Below the pieces are notes generated by a model. The model worked only from the letters and a program-made list of their open reading frames with translations. It made no database searches and was not told where the DNA came from. The position numbers and the translations under genes are program-made. DNA of 64,000 nucleotides from Streptococcus sanguinis (GTDB lineage: Bacteria; Bacillota; Bacilli; Lactobacillales; Streptococcaceae), in the NCBI RefSeq assembly GCF_013343115.1, contig NZ_CP054570.1, forward strand, positions 930,001 through 994,000. Reading direction: 5' to 3'. Shown one piece after another: positions 29,853 to 39,404 of the stretch. Position 1 is the first letter of the stretch, and each line of letters begins with the position of its first letter.

Positions 29853-30147
29853 TTTCTTGATATACAGTTTTCTATCTTAGTGTATCCATTTTCGAATGCC
29901 ATTCATACTCAATTTGTTATAAAAAATTTAAAGCATTAGTTTCTTGCGTGCTTTACTGCTGGCACTCGCTATTTTTAAATAGTTCCCTTAATATATTTTA
30001 GAACCTATCGTAAAATTAGTGTATAAAAAATAATCGTTTTTTATGATAATGTATAACACGAAGCTAAAGAGTATAAAAAAGCGCTAAAAACTGTCTCATT
30101 TCTCTAAAGGGGTTACTTTCCACAAGGGCTTATTATATACTTAATTT

Positions 30148-30585
30148 ATGAAGATTATTAGAGAACTCCAAGTCACTTCAGATGAATTTTATGACTTTTT
30201 GGAAAGCGAGTTTCTGAATCAAATCAATCAAGCTGACAATCAAACAAAAAAGATAGATAGGTTAAAGAAAGGACTTCGTTACTCAAAATTGTCAGACAAT
30301 ATTTACACTAAGACTGATTATGAGATTCTGGACTATCGTCGCCATGAAACCTACGTCATTCAAATCTCGTCCCATAGTGAAAAAACGATTACTTCCTACA
30401 AGACCAAGCCTTGCGCAAAAGGGCTTGAGGTTACGCTAGAACAAGAACAAAATAAATTGACAAAAAATTCAAAAAGCAAGATCATCAAGTGGATGGGGGA
30501 GCTACTCTACTTTGGTCGTCTTTCGGAAAATCTTTATAAGATTCAAGGCGAAATCGAGAAGACTAGAAAAGAGAGAACTCAGTAA
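30148..30585 (+). CDS. DUF3284 domain protein
   Basis: A 145-residue soluble protein matching DUF3284, a family found next to beta-glucoside PTS genes in Lactobacillales; function unknown. It starts KIIRELQVTSDEFYDFLESE and is rich in charged residues. No Shine-Dalgarno is seen before the ATG, and a TATACT sequence ends six bases upstream, so the message might be leaderless. It is divergent from the PTS operon and precedes the GH20 gene. Confidence 0.8.
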   Translation: MKIIRELQVTSDEFYDFLESEFLNQINQADNQTKKIDRLKKGLRYSKLSDNIYTKTDYEILDYRRHETYVIQISSHSEKTITSYKTKPCAKGLEVTLEQEQNKLTKNSKSKIIKWMGELLYFGRLSENLYKIQGEIEKTRKERTQ

Positions 30586-30664
30586 CAGGCAAATCCGATC
30601 CATACCTTCTTTTTGCGCCCAGATTTATGACTTGCAGATATTCAGATAGTTCAAGGAGCAGATT

Positions 30665-32626
30665 ATGAAACAAGGCATCACACCTCAATATTGGAAACAA
30701 GAAAACAGCGGTCGCTATTTCACTAAAGAAACTCAAATATTCAGCCCTCTGCCTATTTTAACCGACACTTTACTGGCTCATCCAAAAGCAAGAAATGATG
30801 GCCAGCTAGCTTTCCCTGCTATTCATTTCATAGAAGGGATTTCCCGAGAAGTCGGACAAGAGGTCATGCAGTCCTTTTCACTTCCCTATCCATCCGACCC
30901 TGAAGCGCACATCGTAAAGATTGCTCAAGATGGCATTTTCGTTTATGCCTTGTCCCAACGCGGCTTATTTTATGGGGTCATTTCAATTATCCAAATGTTG
31001 CAGGATGGCTACTTGCCTTATGGCTTGGCCTACGACGAACCTGTTTGTTCCGAGCGTGGTCTCAAGGTCTTTTTACCGTCTCGTAAGAATATGGATTTCT
31101 TCAAGCAATTTGTAGATATGCTTGCTTTTTTCAAGTACAATACGATTATGATTGAAATCGGCGGTGCTATGGAATATAAAAAACACCCTGAAATTAATCA
31201 AGAGTGGATTAAATATTGTGCTGATATGGCTGAATACTCTGGCAAGACCAAAGAAATCCAAGACTATACCTTCCCTTGGTACAAGAATGCCATTCACATG
31301 GAGAATGGTGACGGGGAGTTTCTAAGTCAAAATGATGTGAAAGATCTGGTCCTCTACTGCAAGGAACGATTTTTTGAAGTGATTCCTGAGGTTCCCTCTC
31401 TTGGCCACTGTGACTACCTGATGCTTGGTCACCCAGAAATCGCAGAAATCCCTGAAGATCCTTATCCGGATACTTACTGCCCATCAAATCCTGCCTCTTA
31501 TGAACTCCTATTTGATGTTCTGGATGAAATCATTGAGGTCTTTGAACCTGAAGTCATCAATATCGGGCATGATGAATACTATTCAATTGCCATGTGTGAG
31601 TGCTGCAAAGGGAAGGCTGGAGCTGATATCTTTGCAGAGGACATTATCAAGATTTATGACTACCTCAAGCAGAAAAATGTCCGAACCATGATTTGGGGAG
31701 ACAAGCTTCTGAAAAATGCTATCGTTCCTGATGCGGGGCCTTTTGGTGGGGCAGAAATCGTCATGTTTACTCCTCAGTTCAAAAAAGATACAGGCAAAAA
31801 AGTTGGCATCATGCCGGCAACCTGGCAAGCCATTCACCAGATTCCCAAAGATGTCGAAATTCTTCATTGGCTCTGGAGTTTGGATGAAAAACTGGAAGAT
31901 GAAGTTTTGGAAGAAGGCTTTAGCATCCGTTATGGTAATTTTGAAGGCTATCTCTTTCCGCATTGGGCTGAGCATTTGAAGAAGGGTAGCAAGGGAGCTA
32001 TCATCTCCAACTGGAGCACCTTAAACGAGGTAATCCTGCAGAGAAATGTCATTTTCTTCGGCTTGGCCTATGCTTACGAGATGTTTTGGAATCATGACTA
32101 TCGTGATGAAGACTATGCGACTATCCGTGATAAAACCTTATCTTATCTCTTCCATTACCACTATCCCGACCTTCAAAACCACACACGCAGTCTTGAAGCA
32201 CTGGCGCACCCTAGCTGGATTGAAATTGGCTATGCTACAGACTATTTTGTGGAATACCAATGGTTTGTGGACGGTGTCTTCCCTGAAATGGAAACCTATC
32301 AAATCGGAAATATCCTACTAACCTATACTGATCAAACCGAGTTTACTGTTCCCATTATCTTTGGAGAAAACATTGGCAAAACAAGTGTTAACTGGGAACG
32401 GTCTACCAATACTAACCCTCTACCTGGCGAACCCATCTATAAGGTAGATGAGCAATTATTTGAAGTCTCGCTTAGCACCAAACCTTATCAAAAAGACGGC
32501 CAGACTTTCTTTGCATTTCCTATTCAAAACCCTTATCCTGAAAAGGAATTGAAGAATGTAGAGGTTCAAACAGAAGCTAACAAAGATTGTCAAATTTTTG
32601 TTGATCAAATTGCCTATTATCACTAA
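30665..32626 (+). CDS. Beta-N-acetylhexosaminidase, GH20 family, cytoplasmic
   Basis: A 653-residue glycoside hydrolase of family 20. An N-terminal GH20b-like domain (to about 150) is followed by the barrel with the paired catalytic Asp-Glu in NIGHDEYYS (near residue 303). There is no signal peptide or LPXTG anchor, unlike surface hexosaminidases such as StrH, so it should act on internalised sugars. GGAG precedes the ATG. The adjacent PTS, GH1 and DUF3284 genes suggest a beta-linked, amino-sugar-containing oligosaccharide; this is inference. Confidence 0.88.
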   Translation: MKQGITPQYWKQENSGRYFTKETQIFSPLPILTDTLLAHPKARNDGQLAFPAIHFIEGISREVGQEVMQSFSLPYPSDPEAHIVKIAQDGIFVYALSQRGLFYGVISIIQMLQDGYLPYGLAYDEPVCSERGLKVFLPSRKNMDFFKQFVDMLAFFKYNTIMIEIGGAMEYKKHPEINQEWIKYCADMAEYSGKTKEIQDYTFPWYKNAIHMENGDGEFLSQNDVKDLVLYCKERFFEVIPEVPSLGHCDYLMLGHPEIAEIPEDPYPDTYCPSNPASYELLFDVLDEIIEVFEPEVINIGHDEYYSIAMCECCKGKAGADIFAEDIIKIYDYLKQKNVRTMIWGDKLLKNAIVPDAGPFGGAEIVMFTPQFKKDTGKKVGIMPATWQAIHQIPKDVEILHWLWSLDEKLEDEVLEEGFSIRYGNFEGYLFPHWAEHLKKGSKGAIISNWSTLNEVILQRNVIFFGLAYAYEMFWNHDYRDEDYATIRDKTLSYLFHYHYPDLQNHTRSLEALAHPSWIEIGYATDYFVEYQWFVDGVFPEMETYQIGNILLTYTDQTEFTVPIIFGENIGKTSVNWERSTNTNPLPGEPIYKVDEQLFEVSLSTKPYQKDGQTFFAFPIQNPYPEKELKNVEVQTEANKDCQIFVDQIAYYH

Positions 32627-32670
32627 ACTTGAGGCTTATTTCAAGCTATCAGGTAGAAAGGGCGAAATTT

Positions 32671-32781
32671 ATGAGGAATCAGAATCATCCAATTCAAAAA
32701 GAACTACAAATTTCTAGATATCAGGTTACTGGACACACTGATTGCTTATCCTATTTGAAACGAAAGGAGGTGGGAGAGTGA
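32671..32781 (+). CDS. Possible 36-residue peptide coupled to the MATE gene
   Basis: A short frame with ATG at 32671, a GAAAGGG upstream, and a stop (TGA, 32779-32781) that overlaps the GTG start of the MATE gene. The ribosome site of the MATE gene lies within its last codons. The product (MRNQNHPIQKE...) is polar with no recognised domain. It may be a leader for translational coupling rather than a functional protein; conservation is unknown. Confidence 0.4.
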   Translation: MRNQNHPIQKELQISRYQVTGHTDCLSYLKRKEVGE

Positions 32782-34127
32782 GTGAAAAGAAAACATTTCT
32801 GAAACAATTCTTACGTCTCAGTCTACCGTTTTCTCTTCAATTTCTACTGGCCAGCGCTGTCAATCTAGCTGATGTTGTCATGATTGGACAGCTAGGGGAA
32901 AAACAAATCGCAGCTGCTGGTGCTGCCAACCAGATTTTCTTTCTCTTGACTATTGTACAGTTTGGTATTGGTAGCGGAGCTTCTGTCTTCATGGCCCAAT
33001 ACTGGGGAGCCCAGCGAATTGCTGATATGAGAAAAACCTTGGGATTAGTCTATATGCTGAGCGGGCTCATCTCCGCTTCCTTTACTTTAGTCGCTTTACT
33101 TTTTCCCAAGCAACTGATTGGTTTTTATATTCATGATACCGAAGCTATTCAGTTGGGCGCCCAGTACTTATCTATCGTCTCTTGGACCTACCTGATGACA
33201 GCTATTACAACTTCTCTGGCTACTATGTGTCGCTGCAGTAATGAAGTTTTCTTACCAACTCTTGCTAGTCTCCTATCTATGGCAACCAATATCATTGGCA
33301 ATGCCGTCCTTATTTTTGGGCTGATTGGGTTTCCTAAACTTGGACTGGTTGGTGCCGCTATTGCTACCTTTATGGCTCGATTGCTAGAGCTTTGCTGGTT
33401 AGTCTTTGGTGTCTATCGAACAAGGATGGCTGGAGCCGCTAGCATAGCTGAACTCTTTGATTTCCACAAAGACTTCGTTTATCAATTTTTGAAAAAAACC
33501 TTGCCAGTCGTCTTCAATGAAGGCGCCTGGTCTCTTGGAACATCAATTGGCTTGGCTATTATCGGATTATTAGGTACTGAAGTGGTGGCCTCCACCCAGA
33601 TTGCTAGCGCCATTGCCCAAATTGGATTTGTCTTTGTACGCGGTGCGGGAAATGCCGTAGCTGTTATGCTAGGCAATACCATCGGAGAGAATCAAGTAGA
33701 AAAAGCCTTACAAGATGCCAAGCGCTTCTTACTTCTATTACCTCTTATCGGACTTATCGTCAGCGTCCTACTCATCTGGGCTATGCCTTTAGCTCTGAAA
33801 CTCTACAACTTAAGCAATCAGACAGAGCAGCTAACCATCTTGATGATTCAGTTAAATGCCCTGTTGTTTATCCCAAAAGCTTTTAGTGTTGTTTTAATCG
33901 TTGGGATTTTACGTAGCGGGGGCGATACCAACTATGCCTGTCTGCTAGATATTTTACCTGTCTGGCTCTTCAGCATTCCACTTGGCTATGCCTTGGTTAG
34001 TCTGCAGGCTCCCATTTGGCTAATCTTTCTTGTGATAAATGGCGAAGACATTCTCAAGCCAATCTGGGGAATCCCTCGTGTTTTCTCAGGAAAATGGCTG
34101 CATAATCTTGTGCACGAGCGCATGTAA
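32778..34127 (+). CDS. MATE family multidrug/cation exporter
   Basis: A 449-residue, twelve-helix MATE antiporter that exports cationic compounds with a Na or H gradient. Repeat motifs are visible: FSLQFLLASAVNLADVVMIGQ in helix 1 and AIAQIGFVFVRGAGNAVAVMLG in the second half. The GTG at 32778 after AAAGGAGG is the start; longer versions lack a site. It is followed by a bidirectional terminator and lies downstream of GH20, possibly cotranscribed. Confidence 0.88.
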   Translation: MSEKKTFLKQFLRLSLPFSLQFLLASAVNLADVVMIGQLGEKQIAAAGAANQIFFLLTIVQFGIGSGASVFMAQYWGAQRIADMRKTLGLVYMLSGLISASFTLVALLFPKQLIGFYIHDTEAIQLGAQYLSIVSWTYLMTAITTSLATMCRCSNEVFLPTLASLLSMATNIIGNAVLIFGLIGFPKLGLVGAAIATFMARLLELCWLVFGVYRTRMAGAASIAELFDFHKDFVYQFLKKTLPVVFNEGAWSLGTSIGLAIIGLLGTEVVASTQIASAIAQIGFVFVRGAGNAVAVMLGNTIGENQVEKALQDAKRFLLLLPLIGLIVSVLLIWAMPLALKLYNLSNQTEQLTILMIQLNALLFIPKAFSVVLIVGILRSGGDTNYACLLDILPVWLFSIPLGYALVSLQAPIWLIFLVINGEDILKPIWGIPRVFSGKWLHNLVHERM

Positions 34128-34211
34128 AAAAGCATCTAAATCACAACATTACCACAGAAATCGGAAATGTAAATTCCGACTAAAACGGTAATGAGAGTTA
34201 GGTGCTTTTTT
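34126..34211. terminator. Long nested-stem terminator between converging genes
   Basis: An 86-base structure with outer stem AAAAAAGCA(T)CTAA/TTAGGTGCTTTTTT, middle CATTACC/GGTAATG and apical TCGGAA/TTCCGA pairs. A and T runs flank it, so it can serve both the MATE gene and the LevR-like gene. Confidence 0.85.
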
Positions 34212-34238
34212 ATTGGCTTGCGACTTCAACTTACAATT

Positions 34239-36839
34239 TTATAATTTGCGCAACATCTGAATTAAAACACTGACCTCTGCGTCATCTATAAGAATCTTAA
34301 AGCTTCGCTCCACTGTTCGAATGATTTTCCTAATGTGCTTATAGTCATCAGGGAATTTTTCGATAATACCAGCAATTTCTCTACTGCCCTTCTTTAGGCA
34401 TTCTCCTGAAAGGGTTCGCTCCACAAGACAGGCAATATGGACAAACAAGCCTATTGATTGCTCCTCTGTCAGCTGATAATAAAAATCAAATTCATCTAAA
34501 ATAGCAGGAAGAATCTTTTTAATCTTAGCTAAGGAAGTATAGACAAATTGCTCTTCTAAAAATTGGTAAACTTTCTCATAATCGTAGCTATTGACAGAGG
34601 TCGGTACAAACATCAATAATTTATCTAGGTGCTCCTTGGGCTGCTCAAAAACATCTTTAATGGAAATGAAAGGGATACCCATAATTTGGGGGTCGAAAGT
34701 TCCAACAAAAGCATGAACTTGATAGGTCTTTCTTAAGGCCATCACTTCCTCAATCAACATCTCCTTATTAGCAACTGACAAAGCAATGACACGGTAACCC
34801 AACTTTGAATACTGATCAAGATAGTGCTTTAGCTGAAGAGAACCGCCCTCGCTAGTATAACAGAGTGTAATGATGATTTTTTCCTGGTCCCTATTTTTAT
34901 ACAGCTGATTCATTTCCATATGAAAAGCGTGAAAGACACTGTCAATATCATTTTCTATCAAACAACGCCGTGCAATCCCCATGCCAATCATAGTAATGGG
35001 AATTTCAAATTCTCTGATTTTAATCAGAGTTTCTTCTCGAATTTTATCCAGCATTTCTTTAATCGATCCCATATCATAGAGAACGATGACACCTAAACCT
35101 TGGTCTAGTCCCTCAATTCTCTCTTTTAATTTGCGATAGCTTTCCTCTAGAGATTCTTCTAATAGAATATCAAAGCCATACACTTGGCTATTTTTGGTTA
35201 GCATCTTGGTTGACTCAGCCAAGGACTTGGCAACCCCTTTACCGTGCAGGACGTAGAGCAAGATAGGTCGTAGACTATCTTGTTTCTTTTCGGATTCAAT
35301 AATAAACATAGTTAGGATGACAATTTCATCTATTGGAACAGCTAGTTGAAATCTTGTTTCTAGTTGCCTGGCAAATTTAGAACATTGTGCATACTCTATT
35401 GGATAATCCCGAATCACTTTCACAATAGCATCATTATCCAACTGCCGATTCAACGAGCCTTTCTGCTTAATCATCGCATTGACATGAAGACTGATGCCGT
35501 AATATGCCGTCGAATTAAGCTCTAGATTGAGTTCTTTTTGAACAGATAGAACAAAGGCTTGTACCAACTGAATCACTTCAGCAGAAACAATCGTCTCAAG
35601 CTGATTAAGATTTTCCAACTCATCTTCTTTCTCAACAAAAGGTTTGTATTCAATATAGCTTTGAATATAGTTTCTCACTGCCTCAAAAACATCATCCTGC
35701 TCAATGCCTCTTTCTGATAACTGAGTATATTCTGATTTAATTTTGTTATATAAATCATCTGACTCTTGCTCTGGAAAATCCAGCAATCCCAACTCCTTAT
35801 CATAAATTAGCACCTTACGTTTGCCAATCAATTCATCGATTTTAACTACATTATGACTTCCTAAATGCCGAATCCCTTGATAAGGAATGGGCAAATCGTC
35901 ATTACTAAGTGTTAAATCTTTTAGCTCTGACCTCAGGCTTCTTACAAAAGCATTGGCGCAAGCTGTTCGAACTGCATATTCTAATTCTTTTATATTGCTA
36001 ATATTCGCTGATAGGATGAAGGAATGAATGACATCACGCGGCACTTGTATATCATGCGCAGAATTCTTTGATTCGATAGCTAAAAAGTAATTTAGTAACT
36101 CTAGCTTTTCACTAATCGGTCTATTCGGATAAGAAGGCAGCTGGATTACAACAGGAAGTTTATTGGATAAATGTTCAGATAGCTTAGCATTACTTCCGAT
36201 AATTACCAAACCTTTCTTCTGACGTCTCTTTTGTTCTCCTTCTCTGTGATTCAGCCAGGAAATCAATCTATTTTGATCCGCCGAAGATAGAACTTGTATG
36301 TTATCTATAAATAAAATTCCTTCTGCCACTTTCTCAAATACAGACTTCGTCGCTTCTGAGCCAAATAACAACTTCAGCAAATCATCCAGAACATCAATAT
36401 AGTCTAAGCAGTTAATTTTTTCAAACAACTGAGGCTTACTAATCGCTTGATTTTGAATGGCAAACTCCACCATTTTATTAACGAAGTGAGTTCTACCAGC
36501 ACCGACCTCGGATAAAATAAGTACAGGAAGGGCATAATTTGGGTATAAAATAGCTGCCTGTGCTAACTGTATGGCTGTTCGCAAGCTGCCGTTTTCACCT
36601 ATAATGCTTGGAAAATCCAAAGGATTTTCTACAAATACCTCTTTTAACTTGTATTGAACTGGCCGTGTATTTCCTTTAACGAGTATCCCTTCTTTTACCA
36701 ATTGATTCAAAATAGTGCTCACATTTGAGCGTTGCATTCCTAAAGCGGCAGCAATTACTTTCGTTTCAAGCCCTTGCTTATTATTCTTTAGTAATTCTTG
36801 CTCTAGATATTCTAAGACTAGTGTTTTGGCAACCTTCAT
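34239..36839 (-). CDS. LevR-type PRD regulator with degenerate ATPase domain
   Basis: An 866-residue regulator laid out as LevR: HTH (1-65), AAA+ module (80-300), PRD1 (about 410-515, His452 in SLHVNAM), mannose-type EIIA (about 520-650, His532 in YVLHGKG), an EIIB-like part (Cys660 in TLCYTSEGG) and PRD2 (about 765-866, His801 in FVHIACL). The ATPase is eroded: Walker A is EVGAGRTHF with Arg for Lys, Walker B is GILFIDN with Asn for Glu, and the sigma-54 contact loop GAFTGA is missing between LLFG (160) and SEATK. It lies downstream of the aco operon and probably controls it or the nearby sugar genes, without sigma-54. Confidence 0.88.
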   Translation of the reverse strand: MKVAKTLVLEYLEQELLKNNKQGLETKVIAAALGMQRSNVSTILNQLVKEGILVKGNTRPVQYKLKEVFVENPLDFPSIIGENGSLRTAIQLAQAAILYPNYALPVLILSEVGAGRTHFVNKMVEFAIQNQAISKPQLFEKINCLDYIDVLDDLLKLLFGSEATKSVFEKVAEGILFIDNIQVLSSADQNRLISWLNHREGEQKRRQKKGLVIIGSNAKLSEHLSNKLPVVIQLPSYPNRPISEKLELLNYFLAIESKNSAHDIQVPRDVIHSFILSANISNIKELEYAVRTACANAFVRSLRSELKDLTLSNDDLPIPYQGIRHLGSHNVVKIDELIGKRKVLIYDKELGLLDFPEQESDDLYNKIKSEYTQLSERGIEQDDVFEAVRNYIQSYIEYKPFVEKEDELENLNQLETIVSAEVIQLVQAFVLSVQKELNLELNSTAYYGISLHVNAMIKQKGSLNRQLDNDAIVKVIRDYPIEYAQCSKFARQLETRFQLAVPIDEIVILTMFIIESEKKQDSLRPILLYVLHGKGVAKSLAESTKMLTKNSQVYGFDILLEESLEESYRKLKERIEGLDQGLGVIVLYDMGSIKEMLDKIREETLIKIREFEIPITMIGMGIARRCLIENDIDSVFHAFHMEMNQLYKNRDQEKIIITLCYTSEGGSLQLKHYLDQYSKLGYRVIALSVANKEMLIEEVMALRKTYQVHAFVGTFDPQIMGIPFISIKDVFEQPKEHLDKLLMFVPTSVNSYDYEKVYQFLEEQFVYTSLAKIKKILPAILDEFDFYYQLTEEQSIGLFVHIACLVERTLSGECLKKGSREIAGIIEKFPDDYKHIRKIIRTVERSFKILIDDAEVSVLIQMLRKL

Positions 36840-36997
36840 ATTCTACCTCACTGATATTTTTTCCCGTTATCGTCATTCAATTTATCTTATACAGCAGCTT
36901 TATTCACCCACTTAGAGCCTTAGAACTTACTCCCTATCATCCTGTCATTTCCTTATCTAACCTTTATAAATTTGAAACAAGAGGATAACAGAATACA

Positions 36998-37042
36998 TAA
37001 AGGCCAACTGTTAATGAATGATATAAACAGCTGGCCTTTTTC
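36998..37042. terminator. Terminator after acoC
   Basis: AAAGGCCAACTGTT and AACAGCTGGCCTTT pair over a 13-base loop with A and T runs on either side; it separates the aco operon from the LevR-like gene. The rest of 36840-37081 shows no gene. Confidence 0.85.
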
Positions 37043-37081
37043 TTTATCATTCAGGAATGAAATTCATTATTCATTCTTTTA

Positions 37082-38341
37082 TCAGAAAACCAAGTCGTAA
37101 GGGGACTCCAATTTGTCCGCTAAACTGGCTAGAAATTCCGCTGCAGGCTGACCATCTACGACTTGATGGTCAAAAGTCAAGCTGAGCGGCAGGAATTTTT
37201 GCTCGTAGACCTGTCCTTGGCTATCAAGAGCCAGCGTCGTTTGCAAGGCACCAACTCCTAAAATGGCTACTTCTGGTGTATTTAGGATAGGAGTGAAATA
37301 TTCAATTCCTGCTCCCCCGAGATTAGTAATACTGAAGGTTGAACCTGAGTAAAGAGCTGGATCCAAAGTTCCTTTACGAGCTTGATTGGCTTCCGTTTTG
37401 ATAGCTAAGCCCAAGTCAGCCAGCGTTAGCTTATCCACGTGACGAATGACCGGAACCACCAAACCATCACTAAGTGCCGTCGCGATACCAATATGAATAT
37501 CTTCTACTTCCTGATATTGACCATTGAAATACCAAGCATTGAGCTGAGGGTGATCTTTCAACGCCTTGGCAACAGCCTTTGTAAGCAGAGTTGTGATGCT
37601 GATTTCGCCATTTTCTAGTGGTGAAGTGACCTTACCCTTCATATCCTGCCTAAAGGCTATCAGCCGACTGATATCCACCTTACGATGCAAGGTCACCTGA
37701 GCAGATGCCTGGAGACTATTCATCATCCGCTCTGCAATAGTCTTGCGCATACCTGTCAATCCTGCACCATAGTCAACTTGACCAGCATGTTGAAGGACTG
37801 CTAAGCTACTTTCAGGTGTTTGGTTTGGAAGCGTCTCTGGTTTATAGTTTTCCACATCCCGTCGGGTAATACGGCCATTGCCTCCCGTTCCTGAAATCAA
37901 GGAAATATCATATCCTTTTTCCTTAGCAATCTTGCGGGCAAGAGGAGTGATGAAAATACGTCCATGTTCACTGTTTCCGACAGAGTTGGAACTTGCTGCC
38001 ACAGTTTTTTCTGCTAGTCCAACCCCTGAATCAGCTGCCCCTCGCTCACTTTCTGACTGGTTCGCAGAGGCTCCTTCTGCTTCCATACCTGGAATAGATT
38101 CTCCTGCTTCACCAATCCATGCAATTACTTTCTTGCACGGGACAGTATCGCCCGCCTGACTGATAATTTTTAAAATCACTCCTGCGCTTGGTGCTTCTAC
38201 ATCGCTGGTCAATTTTTCAGAACTGATTTCTAAGACAGGCTGACCAGCAGCTACTGTGTCTCCTTCCTTGACCAGCCAGTTATTTATCAAACCTTCGGTC
38301 ATTGTTAAGCCTAGCTTAGGCATTACAATTTCTGTAGCCAT
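37082..38341 (-). CDS. acoC: Dihydrolipoamide acyltransferase (E2) of the second complex
   Basis: A 419-residue E2 of conventional design: lipoyl domain (1-78, modified lysine in LEISSEKLTSDVE), Ser/Glu-rich linker, one subunit-binding domain (ITPLARKIAKEKGYDI near residue 131), and the catalytic domain ending SLTFDHQVVDGQ. It contrasts with the lipoyl-free E2 at 4222-5265. Last gene of the operon acoL-acoA-acoB-acoC. Acetoin dehydrogenase is the usual assignment for such an operon; another 2-oxo acid cannot be excluded. Confidence 0.9.
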   Translation of the reverse strand: MATEIVMPKLGLTMTEGLINNWLVKEGDTVAAGQPVLEISSEKLTSDVEAPSAGVILKIISQAGDTVPCKKVIAWIGEAGESIPGMEAEGASANQSESERGAADSGVGLAEKTVAASSNSVGNSEHGRIFITPLARKIAKEKGYDISLISGTGGNGRITRRDVENYKPETLPNQTPESSLAVLQHAGQVDYGAGLTGMRKTIAERMMNSLQASAQVTLHRKVDISRLIAFRQDMKGKVTSPLENGEISITTLLTKAVAKALKDHPQLNAWYFNGQYQEVEDIHIGIATALSDGLVVPVIRHVDKLTLADLGLAIKTEANQARKGTLDPALYSGSTFSITNLGGAGIEYFTPILNTPEVAILGVGALQTTLALDSQGQVYEQKFLPLSLTFDHQVVDGQPAAEFLASLADKLESPYDLVF

Positions 38342-38354
38342 ACTTGCCTCCCTT

Positions 38355-39386
38355 CTATCTCTTCAGATCGTCAATCAATTCTGCAGCAACAGTCAGAACC
38401 TTATCAGCATTAGGGATATAGAGCTGTTCCAGATTCACAGCAAACGGCACTGGCACATTTGGCGCGCAGACGCATTTTACTGGACCATCAAGATAATCAA
38501 AGCATTTATCAGTCACTACAGCTGCGATATCCGTCGCTGTGTTATTGTGAGGGTTGGATTCATCAACGATAATCAGTCGTCCAGTTTTCTTGACTGATTC
38601 AAAGACAGTCTCCTCATCCCAAGGAGCTACCGTTCTCAAGTCAATGACTTCAACCGAAATACCATCTTTTTCCAATCGATCCGCTACTTCATAAGCTACA
38701 TAGAGCATCTTACCGATAGTAACGATAGTAAGATCAGTTCCCTCACGGCGGACAGCAGCCTTTCCAATTGGAACTGTATAATATTCTTCTGGCACCTCTC
38801 CCTTGATACCATAGAGAGTCTTATCTTCTGAATAAATCACGATATTATCGTCTTCAATGGAAGCCAGCAGTAACCCTTTAGCATCATACGGAGTTGCTGG
38901 AACAACTACCTTGATACCAGGAATAGATCCAAAGAGACCGTAATATGAACCCGAGTGTTGAGCTGCAGCCGAAGCTCCTGCCCCATGCATGGTCCGCATT
39001 GTCATCGGAACCTTGGCCTTACCGCCAAACATATAGCGCATTTTTGATCCTTGCCCCAGAATAGCGTCAAAGCAGAAACCGATAAAGTCATTGAACATCA
39101 GCTCCGGTACTGGCCGCAAGCCAGTCAGAGCCATTCCAACAGAAGCTGACACGTATCCGTGCTCAGAAATCGGAGTATCAATCACCCGCTCTCGGCCGTA
39201 TTTTGGCATGAGCCCCTTGGTCACACCCATTACGCCACCCCAAGCATCTTCGTTTTCTTCTTCCAAGTGCTTGACTGTTACACCGCCAGCAATATCTTCT
39301 CCCAGAAGTATTACGGTATCATCTTTTGCCATTGCCTGATCCAGCGCTTCATTGATTGCTTTCATAAATAACAGTTGTCTAGCCAT
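38355..39386 (-). CDS. acoB: Acetoin/2-oxo acid dehydrogenase E1, beta subunit
   Basis: A 343-residue transketolase-like E1 beta. LLGEDIAGGVT, TPISEHGYVSASVGMALTG and KMRYMFGGKAKVPMTMRTM are the matching blocks. It differs clearly from the pdhB product and belongs to the acetoin-type branch by comparison of its HGAGASAAAQHSGSY segment. It lies 18 bases after acoA and 13 bases before acoC. Confidence 0.88.
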   Translation of the reverse strand: MARQLLFMKAINEALDQAMAKDDTVILLGEDIAGGVTVKHLEEENEDAWGGVMGVTKGLMPKYGRERVIDTPISEHGYVSASVGMALTGLRPVPELMFNDFIGFCFDAILGQGSKMRYMFGGKAKVPMTMRTMHGAGASAAAQHSGSYYGLFGSIPGIKVVVPATPYDAKGLLLASIEDDNIVIYSEDKTLYGIKGEVPEEYYTVPIGKAAVRREGTDLTIVTIGKMLYVAYEVADRLEKDGISVEVIDLRTVAPWDEETVFESVKKTGRLIIVDESNPHNNTATDIAAVVTDKCFDYLDGPVKCVCAPNVPVPFAVNLEQLYIPNADKVLTVAAELIDDLKR

Positions 39387-39404
39387 TTGATCAACCTCCT
39401 TCTA

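Noticed and set aside
30080..30095. AAAAAAGCGCTAAAAA as a cre site for DUF3284/GH20
   Set aside because: Three mismatches to the consensus; kept only as weak resemblance.
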